Counted from the first letter of the stretch, positions 1 to 7,509 are shown. The stretch: DNA of 10,705 bases from Rhodospirillaceae bacterium (GCA_013349695.1 DUZD01000078.1:1-10705), one strand, 5' to 3'. Notes: generated by a model from the letters alone, not told the origin. Made by a program: numbers and translations.

Positions 1-17
1 GCTTCCGGACGTCGTCG

Positions 18-51
18 CGTGCCGCTTGTGGTGCACGGACACCACGGCGCG
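18..51. repeat. Imperfect inverted repeat (hairpin)
   Basis: GTGGTG (28-33) pairs with CACCAC (40-45) around a 6-nt loop. Beyond a 4-nt bulge, 18-23 pairs with 46-51, including one G-T pair. I see no gene in positions 1-116. The hairpin could be an end or internal structure of the insertion-sequence debris that follows, but nothing proves it. Confidence 0.3.
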
Positions 52-119
52 ACGCGCTCCTAGCCGGAAACCTCGCAAGACCGTCGTAGGGGTGCAATTT
101 GGCTGACGCGGGCCACTAG

Positions 120-185
120 CGGGAAGCGGCGGAACGTTTTGGAATATCCCCAGAGATGGTGAGGAAGATGCTGGCGCACTCGGTA
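120..185 (+). pseudogene. IS21-family transposase (istA) N-terminal remnant
   Basis: After an in-frame TAG at 117-119 this frame reads REAAERFGISPEMVRKMLAHS and then leaves the pattern. It resembles the N-terminal helix-turn-helix of IS21-type IstA transposases, which typically read (S)xREAArrFGI...TVxKML..SvPPGYRR. The match ends at about 183-185, where the DNA turns sharply AT-rich (TGTAGAGAAAATTT...) and no PPGYRR follows. The reading frame before the stop (ADAGH) could be the preceding IstA residues, so the stop looks like an inactivating mutation. There is no DDE domain and no istB. Seen: the motif and the abrupt compositional change. Inferred: a truncated, dead insertion sequence. A generic helix-turn-helix from another family is the main alternative. 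Confidence 0.5.
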
Positions 186-240
186 TGTAGAGAAAATTTA
201 ACGTTCGAGAATAGATATTCGCAGGATGATAACTAAAGTT

Positions 241-432
241 TTATAAAAAGAGCCATAAAATTAAAGAAACTACGGTAATAAAAATTATCAAAATACGAAC
301 ACCAAACAAATAATCTTTAATTTCGGGAGAATGGGAAGTTTTTCTTTTCCCACCCGCTCCCCACCAAATGACTAAGTAAAATGCAATAAAAAGAGCAAGT
401 AAGATAATCAGAATTTCGGTTTTGTCAAACAT
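241..432 (-). CDS. Small two-helix membrane protein, unknown function
   Basis: A 63-residue protein with two strongly hydrophobic segments, residues about 7-25 (EILIILLALFIAFYLVIWW) and about 45-63 (VRILIIFITVVSLILWLFL). A short polar, lysine-rich loop (GGKRKTSHSPEIKDY) separates them. It would be an inner-membrane hairpin with very short termini. I do not recognise the family. The gene is much more AT-rich than the rest of the window, in codons as well as flanks, which suggests acquired DNA. Its ATG lies 18 bp past the 3' end of the tRNA-Met remnant on the same strand. The region before the ATG has only a weak purine stretch (AAGATATTGAATAG), so translation is uncertain. A toxin-like or phage accessory peptide is possible but unsupported. 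Confidence 0.45.
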   Translation of the reverse strand: MFDKTEILIILLALFIAFYLVIWWGAGGKRKTSHSPEIKDYLFGVRILIIFITVVSLILWLFL

Positions 433-449
433 CTATTCAATATCTTAAC

Positions 450-524
450 TGGTTGCGGGGGTAGGATTTGAACCTATGACATTCAGGTTATGCGCCTGAC
501 GCACGTACCTTTCTATCCGTAAAA
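450..524 (-). pseudogene. Degenerate initiator tRNA-Met (fMet) remnant
   Basis: Read on the minus strand, the 3' half is that of a bacterial initiator tRNA. It has a perfect 5-bp anticodon stem (TCAGG/CCTGA), a CAT anticodon at 490-492, a good T arm with GGTTCAAATCC, and the initiator-type acceptor end CCCCGCA followed by ACCA. The 5' half is ruined. The acceptor 5' strand that should read CGCGGGG is replaced by unrelated AT-rich bases, and the D arm is shortened to about GAAAGGTACGT. The invariant U33 before the anticodon is G (plus-strand C at 493). It is therefore unlikely to be a working tRNA. The pattern of 3' half kept and 5' half lost is what an attachment-site copy left by an element integrating into a tRNA gene looks like, but point decay of a phage-carried tRNA is also possible. 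The 5' boundary is approximate. Confidence 0.75.
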
Positions 525-612
525 TTAACACAACCATGCAAATTAGCTAGATAAATTCTGGGATTTAAAATGGATTATGTCAGGCCTGTGTCATAGACTA
601 TGCTAAAAAAAT

Positions 613-766
613 GGCTCCTCGACGTTTCGAGTGGAATTCACCTGGATTTGCGGAGCCCTCGATGCCGCCACTTTCCGCCACCCCTCCGGCAAGAAATGAA
701 TGGTGGAATTCAATGCCTTCCTTCGGGAGATAACCGTCGCAATTCCACTTGCGGCGTCGAGGAACC
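613..766. repeat. Inverted-repeat element with 26-bp imperfect arms
   Basis: The left arm 613-638 (GGCTCCTCGACG... ending AGTGGAATT) is nearly the reverse complement of the right arm 741-766, with about five mismatches, most of them together in the middle. The arms enclose 102 bp. A further GTGGAATTCA, identical to the start of that motif in the left arm, lies inside at about 703. No transposase is encoded inside. Short in-frame stretches across it look non-protein-like. A non-autonomous MITE-like element or a structured RNA are both possible. Confidence 0.5.
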
Positions 767-895
767 AATATTCAAGACCCCTTATTTGCGGTTCATCCGG
801 GAATTCCGGTAAAATTCGTCCATTCTTTATTAAGCGTGCCGGCTCGGGAAAGTGGCCTTATTCAGCCTCTCAAGAAAGTCATTCAAGGAGAGCCA

Positions 896-1060
896 ATGAT
901 TATTCTTTCGAGAGACAAAAACGGCCATTCTTCCGAGCCGACCTACAGAGATCAAAAGCCATTCCAGGCGGCGGCGCTCAAGTTTCGCCCTCCGGGAGCG
1001 ACCGGCGAAGCCGGCATGGCCTTGAACGCCGCCGATTGGGATGGCACACCCTACGTATAA
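896..1060 (+). CDS. Hypothetical 54-residue protein
   Basis: The ATG at 896 is preceded by AAGGAG (885-890) at a 5-nt spacing, one of the best ribosome binding sites in this half of the window. The 54-residue product starts MIILSRDKNGHSSEP and ends with a motif-like AADWDGTPYV. It is soluble, with no signal peptide or membrane segment. Codons in the second half (GCC, GGC, ACC, CTC) match the GC-rich chromosomal style, while the first half uses more AT-rich codons. The frame is open upstream to at least 749, but that part has no good start. I do not recognise the family. It could be a true small protein or the leftover end of a longer gene. Its position among mobile-element debris makes conservation the deciding question. 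Confidence 0.4.
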   Translation: MIILSRDKNGHSSEPTYRDQKPFQAAALKFRPPGATGEAGMALNAADWDGTPYV

Positions 1061-1200
1061 CGGACGCTTTTCCCGGAAAGGCTTGTCCCCTTGCGTCCGG
1101 TCGGATCGACGTTTTGTGTTCTTATGGCTCGCCGCGGCTTTCCTCCCCTCCCCGTTCCTCTGCGTCCTTGGCGTTTAATCTTAATGCAATGGACGCGGAG
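1061..1200. repeat. Two short inverted repeats in a gene-free spacer
   Basis: CGGACGC (1061-1067) pairs with GCGTCCG (1093-1099) immediately after the stop codon of the small ORF, so it may terminate that transcript, although no T-run follows. CTCTGCGTCC (1158-1167) pairs with GGACGCGGAG (1191-1200) with one wobble. The CTCTGCGTCCTTGGCG string resembles an intergenic repeat family I know from many bacterial genomes, but I could not verify that here. I see no gene in 1061-1214. Confidence 0.35.
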
Positions 1201-1264
1201 AAAAAGGAGGTGTGATGAACTCCGGTAAGCCTCGGGATATTGTGGCGCCGGATGCAAGGGGATA

Positions 1265-1762
1265 AGCCTTTCCCGGCGTTTAGTTCTTGCCTATCGTTAC
1301 AAGCTTCAGCACACCCCCACGAAGGCGAATAATGCGGTGAAAACGCTCCGTTTGCTTTTGGGTTTCGCCGTCAAACGCGAAATACTGAACATTAACCCCG
1401 CCGCCGACGTGGATAAGCTCAGGACTGGCGAAGGTTGGCGGCCCTGGCCGGAACCGGCGCTGGAACGGTACGGGCGGGATGGCGCGGGCCAAGCCCAAAT
1501 TGCTTTCATGCTTACGATCTACAGGGGCCAACGCAAAGGCGATATCCGCGTAATGCGTTGGGACCATATCCCGATCCACCCCAACCTTGACGCGGCCCTA
1601 ACCAGGGCGCCCAGGAACGGCTTGACAATTCTTCGGAGACGCGACGGCCAACTCTTCACCGAAAGCGGCTTCAACGCTGTTTGGCGGCGCGCCAAAGAGA
1701 AACATGGCCTGGGGGGATCCCAGTTCCACGGGCTTCGTAGGAATGCGGTTGAAGAACTATAG
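1265..1762 (+). pseudogene. Tyrosine recombinase (phage-type integrase), truncated at both ends
   Basis: The open frame runs from a stop at 1226 to TAG at 1760-1762, and recognisable integrase sequence begins around 1265-1280. The first part (KLQHTPTKANNAVKTLRLLL...) matches the SAM-like core-binding domain, which in this family has P.kaNn....L..ll.fA...g.i..NPa. The catalytic domain then shows the box-I arginine in YRGQRKGDIRVMRW and the box-II start in FHGLRRNAVEEL. The protein stops right after this HxxR motif. The LLGH-type histidine and the nucleophilic tyrosine are absent, so it cannot recombine DNA. The N-terminal arm-binding domain is also missing. A GTG at 1337 is only an internal codon. 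The remnant points toward, and ends 13 bp from, the CCA end of tRNA-Pro, the classical position of an integrase beside its attachment site. Confidence 0.85.
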
Positions 1763-1775
1763 CCCTTGAAAGCAT

Positions 1776-1852
1776 TGGTCGGGGAGACTGGATTCGAACC
1801 AGCGACCTCCTGCTCCCAAAGCAGATGCGCTACCAGGCTGCGCCACTCCCCG
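1776..1852 (-). tRNA. tRNA-Pro (UGG anticodon)
   Basis: Read on the minus strand it is a 77-nt tRNA with an encoded CCA. The acceptor CGGGGAG pairs with CTCCCCG except for ordinary wobble/mismatch near the base. The D loop is AGCCTGGTAG, and the anticodon stem TCTGC/GCAGG encloses the loop TTTGGGA. The anticodon is TGG, and the T arm contains GGTTCGAATCC. It decodes CCN proline codons. The folding elements are all intact, in contrast to the tRNA-Met remnant further left. A good promoter lies just upstream. No T-rich terminator is visible after the CCA end, where the integrase remnant begins, so the original 3' flank may have been replaced by integration. Confidence 0.97.
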
Positions 1853-1861
1853 AGCCTTGGA

Positions 1862-1890
1862 TTTCTGCGGTTTTTCGCCTGAACTGTCAA
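1862..1890 (-). promoter_or_regulatory. Promoter of tRNA-Pro
   Basis: On the minus strand a perfect -35 TTGACA (1885-1890) is followed after 17 nt by CAGAAA (1862-1867) as a weak -10. This would start transcription near 1855, a few bases before the tRNA 5' end at 1852. Position and spacing fit a sigma70-type stable-RNA promoter. The -10 is only a partial match. Confidence 0.6.
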
Positions 1891-1991
1891 CCGTAAAAAC
1901 GGCACTTTCGGGAAACATTCGGCCGATTTCGGTAGATAAAGTCGCGAAATATCCCTGAAGCGCGCTCCCCTTTTGTTCTCGGAGGCGCGGC

Positions 1992-2099
1992 ATGATCGAT
2001 TCCAGGGACGCGCCAAAGCGAAATATGAGTTTTACACCCGCTTGGTCTGTGATCCGCCCCTTGCGGGGGATGACTGCCGCGTGGCGTGGCGGCTAGGGC
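1992..2099 (+). pseudogene. 5' fragment of a probable replication-initiator-like gene, frameshifted
   Basis: A strong CGGAGG (1980-1985) precedes ATG 1992, which reads MIDSRDAPKR. A one-base shift near 2023 then continues as KYEFYTRLVCDPPLAGDD and CRVAWRLGHF in the frame that is open from 1973. The joined reading resembles the beginning of plasmid/phage replication or helix-turn-helix proteins of the type ..FY.rLv.DPrL.g.dcRVAwrL..hf. The similarity ends at about 2099, where the receiver gene on the opposite strand ends (2103). Without the frameshift correction, the ATG frame would give only a 34-residue peptide. Seen: ribosome binding site, start, frame change and truncation. Inferred: family assignment, from memory of such N-termini. 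It is a dead fragment either way. Confidence 0.45.
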
Positions 2100-2102
2100 A
2101 TT

Positions 2103-2657
2103 TTAAGATTGGTCGCCGTCCGCGCGCCGCTCGACCCCGTCCGGCGAACCGACATTTTCCCAGCGGCGGTCCGGACCGACATAGGTCTCGGTGCGGAGAA
2201 ACTTGCGGGGATTGAAAATGTTTGTCCGGATATGCTTGTAAAGGGTTTGCGGGGAGAAAGGCTTGGCCAGAAATTCGTGGACGCCGGCATTGCGGGCAGC
2301 GATGATTTTGCCCTTTTCCGAGCTGTTCGAAAGCATGATGAGAAGGATTTCGGGGTCGGGGATGTCCTCGCAGCGGCGAACTCGCATGGTGAAATCGATG
2401 CCGGTCATCAGTGGCAATTCGTAGTTCACCAGGATCACGTCGATCCGCGTATTTTGCAGAACCTTGAGCGCGGCGATGCCGTCGTCCACCTCGACGACAT
2501 TGCGCATGCCGTAAGCGTAGAGGGCGTTTTTGATGGTCTCTCTTAAGTATCGGTTGCCGTCGATAATGATATAAACGAGTTCGGTCAGCTCCGGGGGAGC
2601 GGTAAAGGGCTTTTCATCATCCTGCCCATGACTACGGGTTTCGCTACTTGAGGCCAT
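2103..2657 (-). CDS. Single-domain response regulator with atypical receiver
   Basis: A 184-residue CheY-like receiver with no output domain. An N-terminal extension of about 26 residues leads into beta-1 (VYIIIDGNRYLRE). The metal-binding acidic pair is D33-G34 instead of D-D. The phosphoacceptor position, normally in ILVD at the end of beta-3, is N78 (DVILVNYELPLMTG). The Thr/Ser switch residue is S110 (IMLSNSSE) and the conserved lysine is K132 (FLAKP). A tail with GPDRR (161-165) and ERR follows, a type I associate with alphaproteobacterial receivers. The fold is thus intact, but classical Asp phosphorylation should not occur. ATG 2657 is the only in-frame start after an upstream TGA. The GGAGAG at 2677-2682 is rather far from it, so initiation may be weak. 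Probably monocistronic, divergent from the atp genes. Confidence 0.85.
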   Translation of the reverse strand: MASSSETRSHGQDDEKPFTAPPELTELVYIIIDGNRYLRETIKNALYAYGMRNVVEVDDGIAALKVLQNTRIDVILVNYELPLMTGIDFTMRVRRCEDIPDPEILLIMLSNSSEKGKIIAARNAGVHEFLAKPFSPQTLYKHIRTNIFNPRKFLRTETYVGPDRRWENVGSPDGVERRADGDQS

Positions 2658-2713
2658 GGCTTGATCTAAAGACCATCTCTCCTTTCAAACAGACAACCAT
2701 CATCAACAATAAT

Positions 2714-2727
2714 CCCATTTCGATGGG
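2714..2727. promoter_or_regulatory. Small hairpin with TTCG loop
   Basis: CCCAT (2714-2718) and ATGGG (2723-2727) pair around the tetraloop TTCG. It lies in the divergent spacer between the receiver gene and the atp operon, just before a ribosome-binding-site-like GGGGAGG. Role unknown. Confidence 0.3.
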
Positions 2728-2733
2728 GAGGAT

Positions 2734-2802
2734 ATGATGTGTGTCACGATTCCATCGCCCCCGCTAGGCCTCGCCGGCGCCGCTTCAAGCGCTCGTCACT
2801 AA
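2734..2802 (+). CDS. Possible 22-residue leader peptide/small ORF
   Basis: Two consecutive ATGs (2734 and 2737) follow GGGGAGG (2724-2730) at a suitable distance for the second. The frame reads MMCVTIPSPPLGLAG and closes with TAA at 2800-2802. It lies about 190 bp ahead of atpH on the same strand and could be translated from an atp leader transcript, or it may be chance. There is no recognisable homology and no amino-acid run typical of attenuators. Listed because its ribosome binding site is better than those of several real genes here. Confidence 0.2.
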   Translation: MMCVTIPSPPLGLAGAASSARH

Positions 2803-2884
2803 TGTTCGCGCTCCCCGATCAGGCGCGGAATCCCGCCATTTTTCGGCTCGTGTGGGCCGCGGACGGCCTTGCATGGCGATAGCG

Positions 2885-2983
2885 GGTGTGCTAGACACGG
2901 CGGCTTTGAGCGAGGGTAGGATATGTTCTGCCGGGAGCCCGTGCGCTCCTCCAATCTCGGCATCAACGAGAAACCTAAGGAAA
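2885..2983 (+). promoter_or_regulatory. atp operon upstream region: possible promoter and atpH ribosome binding site
   Basis: The 2803-2990 spacer holds no convincing gene. GTGTGCTAGACAC (2886-2898) is a short palindrome. Within it TAGACA (2892-2897) could serve as a -35, with TAGGAT (2917-2922) as a -10 at a long 19-nt spacing, so this promoter is tentative. AAGGAAA (2977-2983) stands 7 nt before the GTG at 2991 and is a good ribosome binding site that fixes the atpH start. Confidence 0.35.
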
Positions 2984-2990
2984 CTCCCAG

Positions 2991-3551
2991 GTGTCATCCG
3001 AGACCATAGGCGCGGCCGGACTTGCGGGCCGCTATGCCGTCGCCCTTTACGAATTGGCGGAAGCCGACAAATTGTTGGATCAAGTGGCTGGCGATCTCCA
3101 CCGTTTTTTGGCCATGATCAAGGCCAGCGACGACCTTTTCCGGTTGATCCGTTCACCGACGTTTTCGCGTCAAGACCAGATGCGGGCCGTGGTGGAACTC
3201 GCCAACAGGGCCAAGATGAACGATTTGACCCGGCGCTTTGTTGGGGTGGTGGCCCTGAACCGGCGCCTGTACGTTCTACCAAGCATGATCACTGCTTATC
3301 ACAACCTGCTGGCGAAACGCCGCGGCGAGGCGACGGCGAAAGTGGTCTCGGCCAAGAAACTGACGGAACAGCAACTGAAAACCCTTGCGGCTTCGTTGAA
3401 AAAGGCGCTGGGGACCAAGGTTGCCGTGGACGCGCATGTCGATGCCGGCCTGCTTGGCGGCTTGATGGTCAAGGTTGGATCGCGCATGGTCGATAGTTCC
3501 CTTCGCACCAAACTGCAACAGTTACGCTTCACCTTGAAAGGGATTGGCTGA
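2991..3551 (+). CDS. atpH: ATP synthase F1 subunit delta
   Basis: Peripheral-stalk subunit of the F1Fo ATP synthase. It caps the alpha/beta hexamer and links it to the b subunits at the inner membrane. The product has 186 residues, the usual length. The N-terminal helical domain begins around GLAGRYAVALYELAEADKLL. The C-terminal part carries the family signature LLGGLMVKVGSRMVDSSLRTKLQQL (about residues 153-177; conserved GG, D-S and R-L positions). The start is GTG at 2991, supported by AAGGAAA 7 nt upstream. The stop overlaps the atpA ATG by one base (TGATG), indicating translational coupling. It is the first gene of a delta-alpha-gamma-beta-epsilon operon. No F0 genes precede it, which is the usual split organisation in alphaproteobacteria. 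Confidence 0.97.
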   Translation: MSSETIGAAGLAGRYAVALYELAEADKLLDQVAGDLHRFLAMIKASDDLFRLIRSPTFSRQDQMRAVVELANRAKMNDLTRRFVGVVALNRRLYVLPSMITAYHNLLAKRRGEATAKVVSAKKLTEQQLKTLAASLKKALGTKVAVDAHVDAGLLGGLMVKVGSRMVDSSLRTKLQQLRFTLKGIG

Positions 3552-5080
3552 TGGAAATCAAGGCGGCGGAAATTTCGGCAATTTTGAAACAACAAATCGA
3601 CCAATTCGGAACCGAAGCCGAAGTCGCCGAAGTTGGTCAGGTGATTATGGTCGGTGACGGCATCGCCCGCGCTTACGGTCTGGACAACGTGCAGGCCGGC
3701 GAAATGGTCGAGTTTTCCAGCGGCGTCAAGGGAATGGCGTTGAATCTCGAGGCCGACAACGTCGGCATCGTGATTTTCGGCGACGACCGCTCGATCAAGG
3801 AGGGGGACACCGTCAAGCGTACCAACGCCATCGTCGACGTGCCCGTGGGCAAGGGGCTTCTGGGCCGCGTCGTTGACGCTCTCGGCGAACCGATCGACGG
3901 CAAGGGGCCAATCGAAAGCGAAACCCGCGGCCGCGTCGAGGTCAAGGCGCCGGGGATCATTCCGCGCCGATCGGTGCACCAGCCCGTGCAGACGGGACTC
4001 AAACCCATCGACAGTCTGATTCCCATCGGCCGCGGCCAGCGGGAACTCATCATCGGCGACCGCCAGACCGGCAAGACCGCCATCATCGTCGACACCATCA
4101 TCAATCAAAAAGCGATCAACGAAAGTGGCGACGAATCCGAAAAGCTTTACTGCGTTTATGTCGCCATCGGACAGAAACGCTCGACGGTGGCGCAGTTGGT
4201 CAAGACCCTGGAGGATTATGGGGCCCTGGACTACACCATTGTTGTCGCCGCCACCGCCTCCGAGCCGGCGCCGTTGCAGTTCCTGGCTCCCTATGCCGGC
4301 TGCACCATGGGCGAGTATTTCCGCGACAACGGCATGCACGCGGTCATTTTTTACGACGACCTATCGAAACAAGCCGTGTCCTATCGTCAGATGTCGCTGC
4401 TTTTGCGCCGCCCGCCGGGACGCGAAGCCTATCCGGGCGATGTCTTCTACCTGCATTCGCGGCTTCTCGAGCGGGCCGCCAAAATGAACGACGACAATGG
4501 CGGCGGCTCGTTGACGGCTTTGCCCGTCATCGAAACCCAGGCCGGCGACGTTTCCGCCTACATTCCGACCAACGTCATTTCGATTACCGACGGTCAGATC
4601 TTCTTGGAAACGGAACTCTTCTATAAGGGCATCCGCCCGGCGGTGAACGTCGGCCTATCGGTGAGTCGCGTCGGCTCGGCCGCCCAGATCAAGGCCATGA
4701 AGCAAGTGGCCGGCTCGATCAAGCTGGAACTGGCCCAGTATCGCGAGATGGCCGCTTTCGCCCAGTTTGCCTCCGATTTGGATCAGTCGACACAGAGGCT
4801 GCTCGCCCGTGGCGCGCGGTTGACCGAACTCCTCAAACAGCCGCAGTTCTCTCCGGTCCCGGTCGAGGAACAGGTGGTGGCGATTTTCGCTGGCGTCAAA
4901 GGCTACCTCGACGGCATCGAACTCAACGACGTGATGCGTTTCGAGACCGCCTTGATGGAAACCGCCCGCGGCGGCGGGGCGGATATCCTCGACGCCATTC
5001 GCGCCGAAAAAGAGCTCTCGGAAGATACCGAGGCCAAACTCACCAAATTGCTCGACGATTTCGTCAAAAAATTTTCCTGA
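3551..5080 (+). CDS. atpA: ATP synthase F1 subunit alpha
   Basis: Non-catalytic nucleotide-binding subunit of F1. Three copies alternate with beta around gamma. At 509 residues it has the standard length. The N-terminal beta-barrel domain covers about residues 25-95, with the signature VGDGIARAYGLDNVQAGEM at 34-52. Walker A is GDRQTGKT (169-176) and Walker B is VIFYDD (265-270). The arginine finger that reaches the neighbouring beta active site is R373 in SVSRVGSAAQIKAMKQVAG. The C-terminal helical domain follows and the protein ends DDFVKKFS. All key residues are present. The ATG overlaps the atpH stop, and a 34-bp gap separates it from atpG. Codon use is homogeneous with the rest of the operon. 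It must supply its subunit together with atpH, atpG, atpD and atpC in fixed stoichiometry. Confidence 0.99.
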   Translation: MEIKAAEISAILKQQIDQFGTEAEVAEVGQVIMVGDGIARAYGLDNVQAGEMVEFSSGVKGMALNLEADNVGIVIFGDDRSIKEGDTVKRTNAIVDVPVGKGLLGRVVDALGEPIDGKGPIESETRGRVEVKAPGIIPRRSVHQPVQTGLKPIDSLIPIGRGQRELIIGDRQTGKTAIIVDTIINQKAINESGDESEKLYCVYVAIGQKRSTVAQLVKTLEDYGALDYTIVVAATASEPAPLQFLAPYAGCTMGEYFRDNGMHAVIFYDDLSKQAVSYRQMSLLLRRPPGREAYPGDVFYLHSRLLERAAKMNDDNGGGSLTALPVIETQAGDVSAYIPTNVISITDGQIFLETELFYKGIRPAVNVGLSVSRVGSAAQIKAMKQVAGSIKLELAQYREMAAFAQFASDLDQSTQRLLARGARLTELLKQPQFSPVPVEEQVVAIFAGVKGYLDGIELNDVMRFETALMETARGGGADILDAIRAEKELSEDTEAKLTKLLDDFVKKFS

Positions 5081-5114
5081 GCAGACCTTGAAGAGTTAGA
5101 CGGATTAACGATCC

Positions 5115-6017
5115 ATGCCCAGCCTCAAGGCTCTGAAAGTCCGGATCAACAGCGTCACATCGACGCAGAAGATTACCTCGGCCATGAAAATGGTGGCGGC
5201 GGCGAAACTGCGGCGCGCCCAGGAAGCGGCCGAGGCGGCGCGACCCTATGCCTCCCGCATGGACCATCTGTTGGAATCATTGGCCGGCGGCTTCAAGGGC
5301 GGCGAAGGGGCGCCGCCGTTGCTTGCCGGCACCGGGGCCGAGCAAAACCACCTGATCGTCGCCTGCACCGCCGACCGGGGTCTGTGCGGCGGTTTCAACG
5401 GCTCGATCATCCGCGAGGTCCGCAAGATGGCCAGGGAACTTGGCGAGGAAGGAAAAGCCGTCATCATCCTTTGCGTCGGCCGCAAGGGGCGCGACGCGCT
5501 CAAACGCGATTTCAGCGACGCCATCAGCGGGGAAATTCTTGGGCTCGGCCGGCAGAGCCTTTCCTATTCGGATGCGGTGGAGGTGAGCGACAAGATCATC
5601 GGCATGTTCGAGGCGGGAGATTTCGACGTTTGCACCTTGGTCTTCAACCGTTTCAAATCGGCGATGACGCAGATCGTCACCCGCCGCCAACTCATCCCCT
5701 TCGCGATGCCGGCAAGCGAGGACGGAACGGACGACAAAAAAACGCAAACAACCCAACTTTCGGGGGCTTTCATCTTCGAGCCGGAAGAAGGGGAAATCCT
5801 CGAGCAGTTGTTGCCACGCAACATCGAAACCCAGGTGTTTCAGGCGCTGATCGAGAACAACGCCTCTGAACAAGGAGCGCGGATGACAGCCATGGACAGC
5901 GCCACCCGCAACGCCGGCGATATGCTCGACGACCTGACTCTGACCTACAACCGCACCCGTCAGGCCACCATCACCAAGGAACTGATCGAAATCATTTCCG
6001 GCGCGGAAGCGCTTTAA
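5115..6017 (+). CDS. atpG: ATP synthase F1 subunit gamma
   Basis: Central rotor shaft of F1, transmitting c-ring rotation to the catalytic sites. The 300-residue product has the family N-terminal helix MPSLKALKVRINSVTSTQKI continuing TSAMKMVAAAKLRRAQ. A central Rossmann-like domain carries the conserved DRGLCGGFN (about 87-95). The C-terminal helix (ENNASEQGARMTAMDSATRNA ... YNRTRQATITKELIEIISGAEAL) forms the other half of the coiled coil. The ribosome binding site before ATG 5115 is weak. With only 34 bp from atpA, translation probably depends on the upstream gene. An acidic, Lys/Thr-rich stretch, ASEDGTDDKKTQTT (about 197-210), sits in the middle domain and varies among bacteria. Nothing is missing. 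Confidence 0.98.
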   Translation: MPSLKALKVRINSVTSTQKITSAMKMVAAAKLRRAQEAAEAARPYASRMDHLLESLAGGFKGGEGAPPLLAGTGAEQNHLIVACTADRGLCGGFNGSIIREVRKMARELGEEGKAVIILCVGRKGRDALKRDFSDAISGEILGLGRQSLSYSDAVEVSDKIIGMFEAGDFDVCTLVFNRFKSAMTQIVTRRQLIPFAMPASEDGTDDKKTQTTQLSGAFIFEPEEGEILEQLLPRNIETQVFQALIENNASEQGARMTAMDSATRNAGDMLDDLTLTYNRTRQATITKELIEIISGAEAL

Positions 6018-6055
6018 CAACTTTTTACGCTGCCAGGCGGACAGGAGCACCAGTG

Positions 6056-7480
<1,425 letters not shown>

Positions 7481-7509
7481 GGCCGGGCCTTGCGTAAACG
7501 GAGCCGTGA

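Noticed and set aside
600..1215. 70- and 171-residue forward open frames starting at 600 and 700
   Set aside because: No ribosome binding sites, low-complexity Arg/Ser/Pro content, and they overlap the inverted-repeat element and the better 896-1060 ORF.
1519..2016. 165-residue reverse-strand open frame, and 1757-1993 reading GVAQPGSASALGAGGRWFESS
   Set aside because: Both run through the tRNA-Pro gene. The peptide is the well-known artefact of translating a tRNA.
2052..2075. CCCC-TTGC-GGGG hairpin as terminator of the receiver gene
   Set aside because: The stem is short and broken and no T-run follows on the minus strand. It also lies within the replication-gene remnant.
3299..4339. 346-residue reverse-strand open frame
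   Set aside because: Antisense shadow of atpH/atpA created by GC-rich codon bias. His/Asp/Val-rich composition and no ribosome binding site.
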